Assembly (NCBI RefSeq): GCF_016653465.1
Contig: NZ_NHSQ01000037.1
Location: forward strand, 1-42,924
Reading direction: 5' to 3'
Length of the DNA stretch: 42,924 nucleotides
Origin: Thiocystis minor
Lineage (GTDB): Bacteria > Pseudomonadota > Gammaproteobacteria > Chromatiales > Chromatiaceae
The translations under genes and the position numbers were made by a program. The notes beneath the pieces are model-generated. The model was given only the letters and a program-made list of their open reading frames with translations. It was not told the origin of the DNA and ran no database searches. Shown in pieces: positions 9,401-17,057 of this stretch. Each line of letters starts with the position of its first letter. Position 1 is the stretch's first letter.

Positions 9401-10730
9401 CACTCCCTTGCCGGCGCTCGTGATCGTCGATCGCGGGCGGTGCCTGCTCGGACCCGGCGTGGTGCAGGTGGATCTCACGGCTTTGACCCAGGAGGCCCTC
9501 TTGACCGCGGTTGGCATCGCGGCCGGACGCCTTACCGCGGAGCTGCCGGCGCCGAACGTCGACGCCATGAACATGGCCTGTTCTCCGCCGGATCGCGCGG
9601 ACGCCATCGCGCAGGGGCGTCTGATCCTGGTGGCCGAGGACAACGAGGTCAATCAGAAGGTGATCCGCCGCCAATTGAACTTGTTGGGGTTTGTCTGCGA
9701 CCTGGCCGACAATGGACAGAAGGCGTTGCTGGAGTGGCGACAAAACGACTATGGCGCGCTGCTGACCGATCTGCACATGCCGGAAATGGATGGCTACGAA
9801 CTGGCACGCACGATCCGAGCGGAAGAAGGCGACAGTCGCCATCTGCCAATCGTCGCACTGACAGCGAACGCCTTCAGTGAGACCGCTAAACTCTGCCGCG
9901 ACATCGGCATGGATGACTTCCTCACCAAGCCGGTCGTCCTTGAGCAACTCATGGCCACGCTGGAAAAATGGCTGCCGCCACTGTCCGCGCCCGCGCCCGC
10001 GCCGGCTATCCCCGCGTCGCCGGGCGTCCTCGCGGAGGCGCCGCCCCTGGACGAGCGCGTGCTGGCGCAACTGGTCGGCGAGGATCCCGACCTGATCGCC
10101 GAGTTGTGGTCGGACTTCAGCCGGACGGCTGAGCAGTGCGCGGACCGGATGCGGGCCGCGGCGTCCGCCGCCGACTGGGAAAGGGTTGGCGCGGTGGCCT
10201 ATGAACTCGAATCCGCGTCCTTCACCGTCGGCGCCTTGCCCCTGGGCGGCTGTTGCCGGTGCATCGGGCAGGCGGTCAGGGACGGCGACCGCGACGCCAT
10301 CGCGGACTGGATGGGCAGGTTCGATCAGCGTTTGGCCGCGGTCCAGGCCGTGATCCAACGCAAATCGCCAGGGCTTCCAGTGGATGCGCTCACGCTGGAC
10401 GAGAGGGTTTTGATTCGGTTGATCGGCGACGACCCCGCCTTGATGGTCGAACTGTTTTCGGATTTTTGGAGTTCGGCGGAGCAGGGCGCGACCCGGATGC
10501 GGGACGCGGTGGCCGTCGCCGACTGGGAGACGGTCCGCGCGGTGGCGCATGGGCTCAAATCCGCCGCCCGTTCCATCGGCGCACTGCCCCTGGGCGACTG
10601 TTGCCAGCGCCTCGAGCAGGCGGGCAAGGCTGGCGATGGTGCCGCCATCGTCGAAGGAATGCGTCCATTTGAAGAGCGCCTGGCCGCCGTGCTGGCCGAG
10701 ATCGAGAACAAGGGGGAGCCCCGTGCCTAA
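6420..10730 (+). CDS. Multi-PAS hybrid sensor histidine kinase with receiver and two HPt domains
   Basis: A 1436-residue soluble sensor kinase; no signal or membrane segment is seen, so it should sense a cytoplasmic or diffusible cue. Domains in order: about five PAS/PAC units (near 25-138, 140-265, 283-405, 405-535, 545-670), HisKA with His694 in SHEIRTPLN, and HATPase_c (ILNNLLSNAIKFS, SDDGIGM, FGGTGLGLSIV). A degenerate receiver-like stretch at about 920-1050 has no clear phospho-acceptor. A proper receiver follows with Asp1117 (LLTDLHMPEMDGYE) and TANAFSE/TKPV. Two tandem HPt domains end the protein. The second has His1377 (AVAHGLKSAARSIGA); the first has Tyr1261 in its place (AVAYELESASFTVGA). 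The next frame, starting 8 bases before the stop, is a broken response regulator. The ATG at 6420 has no strong Shine-Dalgarno. Confidence 0.92.
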   Translation: MSQPPTAPLQELSDQDEPYPPIDGDTLFSLSLDMLCIADLDGRFRRLNSAFSETLGYSTEELLAHSYFDLLHPDDHERTRAELEQLRRGHPTVHFENRYRCRDGAWKWLCWRAQLIAAGDLVYATAHDVTDRRNAEDALRTTQTTLTSIIDGTRLGTWEWCVQTGATVFNPRWAGMLGYRLDELAPISIETWMQLTHPEDVAEAQVRLQRHFAGATDNYECEIRMRHRDGHWVWVQDTGKVIVWTADGQPLTMVGTHRDITARKQTEEELERRVAARTAELRESRERLRATLEHSPVGMTLMTLDGGWLDINPAFCRFLGYDRDALLAMTSQSVTHPEDRETSAELFRATLEDGVERQELEKRYLHKNGHIVWGLLSASLVRDAAGNPDYFIGQIQDITARKRVSKALTASEHFKRVTLDALETHVAVLNMDGDVIAANRAWRLFMTEHGPECGHASEGMNYLAACERSAAAGRQPAAWMADAVRAVAGGTRVDWFQEYRCQTARGECWFHARIRSFHVNASLYLLIAITDVSALKTAQQAAERAQHLFHDLFDFAPDAIVMTDREGTIRLANRQAECLFGWSRTELVGQPIEVLIPDSARTRHPALRKRFQESPALRPLAGTHRDSLRGLRKDGSEFPAEISLNPMETEEGPMVAAAVRDLTARQEQEADRAARLVAEQASLAKSAFLAIMSHEIRTPLNGIIGSVDLLARSNLDPAQRELTDTIRESAIGLLGVINDILDFSKIEAGRMALEREPISPRQVVETVCGALQALAARRGVRLRMFTDPRLPAGILGDSLRLRQILNNLLSNAIKFSSAEGRRGEVAIRVEPVGGAWLRFTVSDDGIGMTPEVQAKLFSPFVQAETSTTRRFGGTGLGLSIVQSLLELLGGRIEVESASGQGTTFRVILPFEPAPDPMPQCRPDLAGLECLAIAREAGQADDWCRYLEHAGACAESFQDWEAAARRLTPDAAGRQVLVLEAEPKVAEHWRSELPVTPLPALVIVDRGRCLLGPGVVQVDLTALTQEALLTAVGIAAGRLTAELPAPNVDAMNMACSPPDRADAIAQGRLILVAEDNEVNQKVIRRQLNLLGFVCDLADNGQKALLEWRQNDYGALLTDLHMPEMDGYELARTIRAEEGDSRHLPIVALTANAFSETAKLCRDIGMDDFLTKPVVLEQLMATLEKWLPPLSAPAPAPAIPASPGVLAEAPPLDERVLAQLVGEDPDLIAELWSDFSRTAEQCADRMRAAASAADWERVGAVAYELESASFTVGALPLGGCCRCIGQAVRDGDRDAIADWMGRFDQRLAAVQAVIQRKSPGLPVDALTLDERVLIRLIGDDPALMVELFSDFWSSAEQGATRMRDAVAVADWETVRAVAHGLKSAARSIGALPLGDCCQRLEQAGKAGDGAAIVEGMRPFEERLAAVLAEIENKGEPRA

Positions 10731-10821
10731 TATTCTATTGATCGACGACGATCCGCTTCAGCTCAAGACGAGGATCTGCCGGACTGGCTTGCCGGGTGGG
10801 CGGGCGCGTCTGCGGGATTGA
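10723..10821 (+). pseudogene. Response-regulator N-terminal stub
   Basis: A GTG start at 10723, with AAGGGGGAG well placed before it, overlaps the end of the hybrid kinase by 8 bases, as a translationally coupled partner gene would. The product opens as a receiver, MPNILLIDDDPLQLKTR, with the acidic pair of a CheY fold. It then runs out of frame into CRTGLPGGRARLRD and stops after 32 residues. The phospho-acceptor Asp, Thr and Lys segments are absent. The simplest reading is an internal deletion that joined codon 17 or so to unrelated sequence. The downstream bases up to ppiB show no receiver-like residues in any frame that I could find. Confidence 0.65.
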
Positions 10822-10938
10822 CTGGCGGGTTGCGACGAGCCGCCGGTGGCTTCCTTGTGGCTTTCCCGGATGCCATAAAGCCCTTACCATGTGACGCATC
10901 ATTCATTCAGTTCCACTTCACAGAGAATCCGACACACC

Positions 10939-11427
10939 ATGATCAAATTCACCACCAGCCATGGCGACATCCTCGTCGAACTGGACGCCGAAAAAGCGCC
11001 CAAGACCTGTGCCAACTTCGAGCAGTATGTCCGCGACGGTCATTATGACGGAACCATTTTCCACCGCGTCATCGATGGCTTCATGGTTCAGGGCGGGGGC
11101 ATGACCCCGGATTTCAGCCCCAAGCCGACCCGCGTGCCGGTCGAGAACGAGGCGAAAAACGGTCTCAAGAACCTGATCGGAACGCTCGCGATGGCGCGCA
11201 CCATGGATCCCCATTCGGCCACCTCGCAGTTTTTCATCAATGTGGCCGACAATGGTTTTCTGGACTATCCCGGTCAGGACGGCTGGGGCTACTGCGTCTT
11301 CGGGCGCGTGGTCGAAGGGATGGAGCATGTCGAGGCCATCAAGGGCGTGAGCACCGGCACCCGCAATGGCCATCAGGACGTGCCGGTCGCGGATGTCGTC
11401 ATCGAAAAGGCCGAGATCGTCGATTAA
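10939..11427 (+). CDS. ppiB: Peptidyl-prolyl cis-trans isomerase B (cyclophilin)
   Basis: A 162-residue cytoplasmic cyclophilin (E. coli PpiB has 164) that catalyses proline isomerisation during folding. The active-site block [14 protein letters not shown] gives Arg43, Phe48 and Gln51, and [12 protein letters not shown] and the Trp in DGWGYCVFG follow. The start [11 protein letters not shown] at 10939 matches the family, so the longer frame from 10891 is not used. No signal peptide is present, which argues against the periplasmic PpiA. The stop TAA at 11425-11427 overlaps the stop of the convergent chemoreceptor gene in the shared TTAA. Confidence 0.96.
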   Translation: MIKFTTSHGDILVELDAEKAPKTCANFEQYVRDGHYDGTIFHRVIDGFMVQGGGMTPDFSPKPTRVPVENEAKNGLKNLIGTLAMARTMDPHSATSQFFINVADNGFLDYPGQDGWGYCVFGRVVEGMEHVEAIKGVSTGTRNGHQDVPVADVVIEKAEIVD

Positions 11428-13049
11428 ACCCGGAAGCGGGAAATCTGCCGCTTGAGATTCATGGCTATGGCTTCGAGCCGATTCGCGGTGTCCGCCGTGC
11501 CTCGGATCGTGACCGTCGTATCCTCGACCATCCGCGCGATCTGATCCACATGCCGGGCAATGGAGTTCGACGCGGCGGCCTGCTCGCGGGTGGTGTCGGC
11601 CACCTCGTGGATCCGCTTCAGGGTGTGGCTGGCGCCGTCCTCGATCATCCGCAGCGATTCGGACGCGGAATTGGCCAGTGTCACGCCGACATCCAGTTCC
11701 GGCAGGGCTTTGTTCATCGCCTCGACCGCGCCTGTGGTGTCGCTTTGAATGCCCACGATCATTTGCTCGATCTCCATGGTCGCCGTGGAGGTGCGTTCGG
11801 CCAGTTTTCGGACTTCGTCGGCCACCACCGCGAAGCCGCGTCCCTGTTCTCCCGCGCGTGCCGCCTCGATGGCAGCGTTGAGCGCGAGCAGATTGGTCTG
11901 GCCCGCGATCCCCTTGATGACGCCCGCGATGGAGGAGATCTGGTTGGCGCGTTCTTCCAAAGCGCGGATCCGATCCGAAGTGTCCGTCATGGTCATCGCG
12001 ATGGTCTGAATGGCATGGCTCGCCTGGTCGGCGCGTTCGCGTCCCTGGCTGGCCAGTTCCATGGCGTCGCTTGAATCGCTCTCGGTTTCGCGGGCATTCG
12101 CGGAGATATGCGAGGAACTGACGGTGAGCTGTTCGATGGCGGCGGCCATCGACGAGGTTGCCTCCGACTGCTGGCTGGCGGCGGTGGACACTTCGTTGGA
12201 GGCCCGTTTGATTTCGGCGGCATCTTTGACGAGCGAATCGGCTTCGCCGTCGATCTCGATAACCAAGCCGCGCAGCGAGGCAATCATGGTGCCCAGGGAG
12301 TCCAGCAGGCTGTCCGGCGGAGGGTCGCCCACCGAGACGGCGAGATCGCCCTGCGCGACCTGCCGCATGGTCGATTGCGCCGCGGTCGGTTCCCCGCCGA
12401 GCTGAGCCAGCACGCTGTTGCCGATCAGCCATCCCAACAGACCCAGCCCGATCAGCAGCACGCCCGAGAGACCGCCGAGGAGGATGGCGATGGCGCGATA
12501 CTGTCTGTCGATGTCGTCGATATAGATGCCGGTGCCGATCACCCAGTTCCAGGGAGCGAAGAGTGCGCTATAAGACAGCTTGGGCTCGGCCTGCTGTTGT
12601 CCGGCGCGGGGAAACCGGTAGTCGACGAAGCCGCCGCCCTGGCGGGCGGTCGTGACCAGTTCCTGGATCAGGTATTTGCCGTCGGAGTCTTGCAGGTCTT
12701 TCTTGTTCTGTCCTTCGAATTCAGGTTTGGACGGATACAGCACATAGACGTGATTGGTATCGAAAATAAAATAATAGTCGTTCTCGGCATAGCGAATCTC
12801 GCGCAGGCTCTCCCGCGCGGCCTGTTGCGCCTCCGGCTCGGACAGCTTGCCTTCCTGTGCGAGTCGATGATGGTGGGCGAGGATGCCCATGCCGACCTCG
12901 ACCAGGTTGTGGGTCTTGTCCTTGCGGTCTTCCAGCATGTTTTCCTTCAATTGAAACAGGGAGACGAGACTGATCGCAAGCATGCCCAGCAGCATCAGGG
13001 CGGCCAGCAGCCTGATGCGGGTTGCAACTTTTAACTGCTTAAAAAACAT
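11424..13049 (-). CDS. Methyl-accepting chemotaxis protein with single Cache sensor domain
   Basis: A 541-residue inner-membrane chemoreceptor. Membrane segment 1 is at about 12-32 ([19 protein letters not shown]). A periplasmic sCache_2-type domain follows at about 40-185 ([20 protein letters not shown], then [15 protein letters not shown]), a family that often binds small organic acids. Membrane segment 2 is at about 190-215, then HAMP and the coiled-coil signalling region with the conserved tip [20 protein letters not shown] that contacts CheA and CheW. The C-terminus ends ISRFRV without an NWETF-type CheR tether. CTGGAGAAGCC precedes the ATG at 13049. No che genes are nearby, so it is an orphan receptor locus. 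I saw no sigma-28-type promoter. Confidence 0.95.
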   Translation of the reverse strand: MFFKQLKVATRIRLLAALMLLGMLAISLVSLFQLKENMLEDRKDKTHNLVEVGMGILAHHHRLAQEGKLSEPEAQQAARESLREIRYAENDYYFIFDTNHVYVLYPSKPEFEGQNKKDLQDSDGKYLIQELVTTARQGGGFVDYRFPRAGQQQAEPKLSYSALFAPWNWVIGTGIYIDDIDRQYRAIAILLGGLSGVLLIGLGLLGWLIGNSVLAQLGGEPTAAQSTMRQVAQGDLAVSVGDPPPDSLLDSLGTMIASLRGLVIEIDGEADSLVKDAAEIKRASNEVSTAASQQSEATSSMAAAIEQLTVSSSHISANARETESDSSDAMELASQGRERADQASHAIQTIAMTMTDTSDRIRALEERANQISSIAGVIKGIAGQTNLLALNAAIEAARAGEQGRGFAVVADEVRKLAERTSTATMEIEQMIVGIQSDTTGAVEAMNKALPELDVGVTLANSASESLRMIEDGASHTLKRIHEVADTTREQAAASNSIARHVDQIARMVEDTTVTIRGTADTANRLEAIAMNLKRQISRFRV

Positions 13050-13379
13050 GGCTTCTCCAGGGTTTTACAATGAAAGCAGGAGTAACTGCATCCAGCAACA
13101 GAGATGGGTGTAGAGAAAAAACGGATTGCGCGAACAGGATTGACAGCAATGCGTGCATTCTAAACCGCCTCCCGGTATGACATGCGCTGTTTTCGAGTCC
13201 GACTTGGGTTTGCCTGAATCGGCCGTGGCCGCGCACGCCAGCGAAACGCCGGGGACGGGCTTCACGCGTGTCATGCCGGAAGCCCATCCCCGTGGACCGC
13301 TGGTCGTCCTGACCGCAAAGGTCGCCAGGCGGCGGCGGTTCCGGCTAGACTCGGGTTCTTGCCGTCCCTGGAGCCGACC
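13050..13379. other. Divergent intergenic region, no gene supported
   Basis: These 330 bases lie between the divergent MCP and hldE genes. A 76-codon frame at 13153-13383 shows no recognisable protein and no good ribosome binding site, and I do not call it. The stretch holds a partial copy of the palindromic repeat family (13161-13198). TTCCGGCTAGACT, near 13339-13351, might contain a -10 box (TAGACT) for hldE. Confidence 0.45.
13161..13198 (+). repeat. Half copy of the 85-bp palindromic element
   Basis: This stretch starts TAAACCGCCTCC, continues with ACATGCG and ends GTTTTCGAGT. It aligns with the left part of the copies at 1649 and 34581, the same order of TAAACCGCGTCC, CATGCG, GTTTTGAGT with two single-base insertions. 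No right-hand GACGCGGTTTA end is found within the expected 85 bases, so this is a truncated or decayed copy. Unlike three of the other copies it does not follow a stop codon. Confidence 0.6.
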
Positions 13380-14819
13380 TTGAGCCTCATCCAATCGCCA
13401 GCCTTTCCCGACTTTACCCGCGCGCGCGTTCTGGTGGCGGGCGACCTCATGCTCGACCGCTACTGGAGCGGCGCGACCCGGCGCATTTCGCCCGAGGCGC
13501 CGGTGCCCGTGGTGCAGGTGGAGCGGGTTGAGGAGCGACCGGGCGGCGCGGCCAATGTCGCGCTCAATCTGGCCGCGCTCGGGGTGCGTACCGCGCTCGT
13601 CGGCATCACGGGCGCGGACGAGGCGGCGGATCTCCTGGCCGAGCGGCTCGCCGGCGTGGGGATTGCGACCCGGCTGCACCGGCGCGCCGATGTGCCGACC
13701 GTCACCAAGCTGCGGGTTCTGAGCCACCATCAGCAGTTGATCCGGCTCGACTTCGAGCAATCGCTCGCGCCCCGCGACGGGGACGCGGATCCGCTGCCGG
13801 CGCTGCTCGCGGAACGGCTCGCCGACGTCGATCTGCTGCTGCTCTCGGACTATGCCAAGGGGACGCTGGCGAATCCGCAAGCCCTGATCGCGCTGGCCCG
13901 GACCGCGGGGATCCCGGTCCTGGTCGACCCCAAGGGGCGGGATTTCGCCCGGTATCGGGGCGCGACACTCCTGACCCCCAACCGGGGCGAACTGGAGGAG
14001 ATCGTCGGGGTCTGTGGAGACGACGTGGCGCTGATCGAAAAAGGTCAGCGGCTGCGTGTCGAACTCGATCTGGATGCCCTGCTGGTGACGCTGGGCGAAC
14101 GCGGCATGCTGTTGCTGCGTCCGTCGGCGGAGGCGCTGCATCTGCCGACCCAGGCGCGCGAGGTCTTCGACGTGACCGGCGCCGGCGATACCGTGATCGC
14201 GACCCTGGCCGCCGCGCTGGGCGCCGGGGTGGAACTCGCCGAGGCTTGCGCCCTGGCCAATTGCGCGGCGGGTCTCGCGGTCGGCAAGCTAGGGACCGCC
14301 ACCGTGAGCGCCCCGGAACTGGAGCGGGCCTATCGCGGGACCGAATGGCAGACCGTCCTGCTCCAGGACGCGCTGGTCGCGGCGGTCGAGACCGCCCGCG
14401 CACGCGGCGAACGGGTGGTGATGACCAACGGCTGTTTCGACATCCTGCACGAGGGCCATGTCGCCTATCTTCAGCAGGCTCGGCGGCTCGGCGACCGGCT
14501 CGTCGTCGCCGTGAACGACGATGACTCGGTGCGTCGACTCAAGGGTGACGGTCGACCCATCAATGGCGTCGAACAGCGCATGGCGGTGCTGGCCGGGTTG
14601 GCCTCGGTGGATTGGGTCTGCGCCTTCTGCGGGGCGACTCCGGAAGATCTTATCTGCCGCGTCAAGCCGGATCTGTTGGTCAAGGGCGGCGATTATCGGC
14701 CCGACGACATCGCTGGCGCGGATTGCGTGCGCGCCAACGGGGGCGAGGTGCGGGTTCTCGATTTTCTGCCGGGGCGCTCCACTAGCCTGATCCTTGACGC
14801 GCTGCGCCAGACCCGATGA
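13380..14819 (+). CDS. hldE: Bifunctional heptose 7-phosphate kinase / heptose 1-phosphate adenylyltransferase
   Basis: A 479-residue fusion enzyme (E. coli 477) making ADP-heptose for the LPS inner core. The N-terminal ribokinase-fold domain has GDLMLDRYW, RPGGAANVA and the anion-hole motif VTGAGDT with its catalytic Asp. The C-terminal cytidylyltransferase-fold domain starts near 350 with TNGCFDILHEGHVAYL (the HxGH motif is HEGH) and DRLVVAVNDDDSV. I start at TTG 13380 because CTGGAG lies 7-8 bases upstream and the family begins shortly before the RARVLVAGD strand; an in-frame TTG at 13359 is possible. The last four bases ATGA are shared with the waaA start, so the two genes are translationally coupled. 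Confidence 0.95.
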   Translation: MSLIQSPAFPDFTRARVLVAGDLMLDRYWSGATRRISPEAPVPVVQVERVEERPGGAANVALNLAALGVRTALVGITGADEAADLLAERLAGVGIATRLHRRADVPTVTKLRVLSHHQQLIRLDFEQSLAPRDGDADPLPALLAERLADVDLLLLSDYAKGTLANPQALIALARTAGIPVLVDPKGRDFARYRGATLLTPNRGELEEIVGVCGDDVALIEKGQRLRVELDLDALLVTLGERGMLLLRPSAEALHLPTQAREVFDVTGAGDTVIATLAAALGAGVELAEACALANCAAGLAVGKLGTATVSAPELERAYRGTEWQTVLLQDALVAAVETARARGERVVMTNGCFDILHEGHVAYLQQARRLGDRLVVAVNDDDSVRRLKGDGRPINGVEQRMAVLAGLASVDWVCAFCGATPEDLICRVKPDLLVKGGDYRPDDIAGADCVRANGGEVRVLDFLPGRSTSLILDALRQTR

Positions 14820-16117
14820 CGCTCGCCGTCTATACCCTGTTGCTGCGGTTGGCGCTGCCGCTCGCGCTGGCGCGGCTCTACTGGCGCGGTCTGACAATCC
14901 CGGCCTATCGGCATCGCATCGGCGAGCGACTGGCCTGGGGCGCGCCCGCGCCGCGCGTCGGGATCTGGATTCATGCCGTGTCGGTCGGCGAGGTCCAGGC
15001 CGCCGAACCGCTGATCCGGTCGCTGCTTGAACGCACCCCCTCCCGCCGGATTCTGGTCACCACCACCACCCCGACCGGTGCGGCACGTCTGCGCGCGCTG
15101 TTCGGGGACGCCGTCTCGCATCGCTATACGCCCTTCGATCTGCCCGCGATTCTGGAGCGCTTTCTCGATCGGACACGGCCACGACTGGCGATCGTCATGG
15201 AGACCGAAATCTGGCCCAACACCCTGAACCTCTGCGCGCACCGGGGGATTCCGGTGGTTCTGGCGAACGCCCGTCTGTCGGAGCGTTCGGCGCGCGGCTA
15301 CGCCCGGATCGCCGGTCTGACCCGTGCGACCCTGGAGCGCTTCGCGCTGATCGCCGCCCAGGCGGACGCGGACGCGCAACGCTTCATCGCACTCGGAGCC
15401 GATCCGCGACGGGTGCGCGTCACGGGCAGTCTCAAGTTCGATCTGCGCCCGCCTGACGACCTGCCCGCGCGGGCGCGGGAGATGCGTCGGCGGTGGGGCG
15501 AACGCCGTCCGATCTGGGTCGCGGCCAGCACCCACGACGGCGAGGAAGGGCCGTTGCTGGAAGCGCATCGGCGCGTGCTGGAGCGGATTCCGCGCGCGCT
15601 GCTGGTGCTGGTGCCGCGTCACCCCGAGCGTTTCGAGCGCGTTGCCGCGCTGGTCGAGCGGTATGGACTGTCCCTGGCACGTCGCAGCCGTCATGACGCC
15701 TGTCGGGATGAGACGGCGGTCTTTCTCGGCGACACCATGGGCGAGTTGCCGGTCTTTCTGGCCGCCGGGGATGCGGCCTTTATTGGCGGCAGTCTGGTGC
15801 CGACCGGCGGTCACAATCCGCTGGAAGCCGCCGCCGCGGGCGTGCCGGTGGCGACTGGGCCACACACCTTTAACTTCGCGGCGATCATGGACATGCTGGT
15901 GAGCGAGGGTGCGGCCGCGCGGATTGAGGGCGCCGATGCCCTGGCCGAGCTCATGATCGACTGGCTGACGGACGCGGAACGGCGGGCGGGTATCGGCGCG
16001 CGGGGCCGGCGGGTGGTGGCGCGCAACCGGGGTGCGCTGGAGCGACTGATCGACCTGATCGAGGGGCTGATCGGGGAATCGCAAGACGCTGGCGATTCCC
16101 CTCGAAAGATTATTTGA
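14816..16117 (+). CDS. waaA: 3-deoxy-D-manno-octulosonic acid (Kdo) transferase
   Basis: A 433-residue GT-B glycosyltransferase that adds Kdo to lipid A precursor at the inner membrane; E. coli WaaA has 425. The N-terminal part has the amphipathic anchor region and HAVSVGEVQAAEPL, with Glu59 at the expected catalytic base position. METEIWPN and the C-terminal sugar-nucleotide site FIGGSLVPTGGHNPLEAAA are family hallmarks. It overlaps hldE by four bases, so heptose synthesis and Kdo transfer are in one LPS operon. The 3' end overlaps the convergent isochorismatase-like gene by 8 bases, and its last codons carry a strong hairpin (16073-16101). Confidence 0.96.
   Translation: MTLAVYTLLLRLALPLALARLYWRGLTIPAYRHRIGERLAWGAPAPRVGIWIHAVSVGEVQAAEPLIRSLLERTPSRRILVTTTTPTGAARLRALFGDAVSHRYTPFDLPAILERFLDRTRPRLAIVMETEIWPNTLNLCAHRGIPVVLANARLSERSARGYARIAGLTRATLERFALIAAQADADAQRFIALGADPRRVRVTGSLKFDLRPPDDLPARAREMRRRWGERRPIWVAASTHDGEEGPLLEAHRRVLERIPRALLVLVPRHPERFERVAALVERYGLSLARRSRHDACRDETAVFLGDTMGELPVFLAAGDAAFIGGSLVPTGGHNPLEAAAAGVPVATGPHTFNFAAIMDMLVSEGAAARIEGADALAELMIDWLTDAERRAGIGARGRRVVARNRGALERLIDLIEGLIGESQDAGDSPRKII
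16073..16101 (+). terminator. Hairpin inside the 3' end of waaA, possible terminator
   Basis: GGGGAATCGC (16073-16082) and GCGATTCCCC (16092-16101) form a perfect 10-bp stem with a 9-base loop. It lies within the last codons of waaA, encoding the GESQDAGDSP tail. It is followed by TCGAAAGATTATTT, which is T-poor for an intrinsic terminator, so termination is only likely. Because the stem is symmetrical it may also serve the convergent gene whose stop lies at 16110. Confidence 0.5.
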
Positions 16118-16688
16118 AGAGCGACCAGACCTCGCGGAACTGTGCGTCGGTCGAATCGCCGATCCACTCGAACCCGACCGACTCGGTGCAAACGACCTGA
16201 ATGCCGCAAGCGCGCATGCGTTCGAGCACGTTTGCCTTATAAGAAGGCTTGCGCGAGATGATGCCATCGGCGGGCACGAAGACCTGATAGCCCCAGCGCT
16301 GCAGTCCGGAGACGGTCTGCGCGATGCAGATATGGGCCTCCATGCCGACGACAATTAACTGCCGGCGCTCCGGATGTGCGGAGATGTTGCGCTCGAAACC
16401 GGGCGCGGTGCAGCAGGAGAAGGCGGTTTTCTCGGTCGGTATGGCCGCCTCTGGCATGTTGGCGCCAATCGCCTCGATGATGGGACCGAGCCCCTTCGAG
16501 TTGTGCTGGGTGGCGATGACCGGGATCCCAAGGGTCTTGGCCGCGGTCATCAGCCGGTTGATATTGCCGACGACCAGATCCAGCTCATCCTGGGGCATGG
16601 CGGCGGCGAGACGCTCCTGGGCGTCGATGATCAGGAGTTGCGAGAATGCCCGCTGGCAAAGCGGCATCGGAGCCTGATGGGTGCTCAT
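16110..16688 (-). CDS. Isochorismatase-family cysteine hydrolase
   Basis: A 192-residue cytoplasmic hydrolase of the isochorismatase / nicotinamidase fold. The catalytic triad is visible: Asp22 in LLIIDAQERL, Lys87 in PTEKTAFSC, and nucleophile Cys121 in VVGMEAHICIAQT; the cis-peptide GMEAH pattern precedes the Cys. The substrate cannot be told from sequence. It lacks the long N-terminal region of true EntB isochorismatases and is not near siderophore genes, so isochorismate is unlikely. MSTHQAPMPLC at 16688 is chosen, with GAGGAC about nine bases upstream, rather than the longer frame from 16742. It is convergent with waaA, overlapping by 8 bases. Confidence 0.88.
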   Translation of the reverse strand: MSTHQAPMPLCQRAFSQLLIIDAQERLAAAMPQDELDLVVGNINRLMTAAKTLGIPVIATQHNSKGLGPIIEAIGANMPEAAIPTEKTAFSCCTAPGFERNISAHPERRQLIVVGMEAHICIAQTVSGLQRWGYQVFVPADGIISRKPSYKANVLERMRACGIQVVCTESVGFEWIGDSTDAQFREVWSLFK

Positions 16689-17057
16689 TGGAAAGTCCTC
16701 GGATCGATTATTTTTAGATGTCGCCCAACCCGCATCGGCCATGGAAATCGTCGTGGCTCCTGATCGACTGGGTTCGCTCGAACAGGACCGTCGGAGCCGG
16801 CAGCGGATAGAAGGGCGGTTGGAGTTTGCGCTATTCGCCCCGCTTGGATCAAGGATTAAGCCGGTCGAACATTTGCCCCGCTGGCGTTTTGCGCATGCTC
16901 CGGAACGCTATGCTTTCTGATCGTCTAAACTCGCGAGTAAGCTGAGGTTATAAGCAAGTGAGCCGCGTTCATCATGAATGGCGTCATTGCGAGTGACCGG
17001 CCTGGCTGCCCTGAATCGAATGCCCCCTTGAGGCGGACGCAATGAGGAGTGTGTTCC
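16689..17057. other. Intergenic region, nothing recognised
   Basis: These 369 bases lie between the divergent isochorismatase-like and LamG genes. No supported coding frame, RNA gene or repeat family member was found. It should hold both promoters. GAGGAGTGTG just before 17058 is the ribosome binding site of the LamG gene. Confidence 0.4.

Noticed and set aside
8166-10550. A 794-codon minus-strand open frame opposite the hybrid kinase
   Set aside because: It is the mirror frame of a GC-rich gene; its product (His/Arg/Gln-rich) has no domain pattern, while the plus frame shows ordered PAS, HisKA, ATPase, receiver and HPt domains.
13153-13383. A 76-codon plus-strand frame upstream of hldE
   Set aside because: It overlaps a partial repeat element and runs past the hldE start in another frame; no motif and no Shine-Dalgarno.
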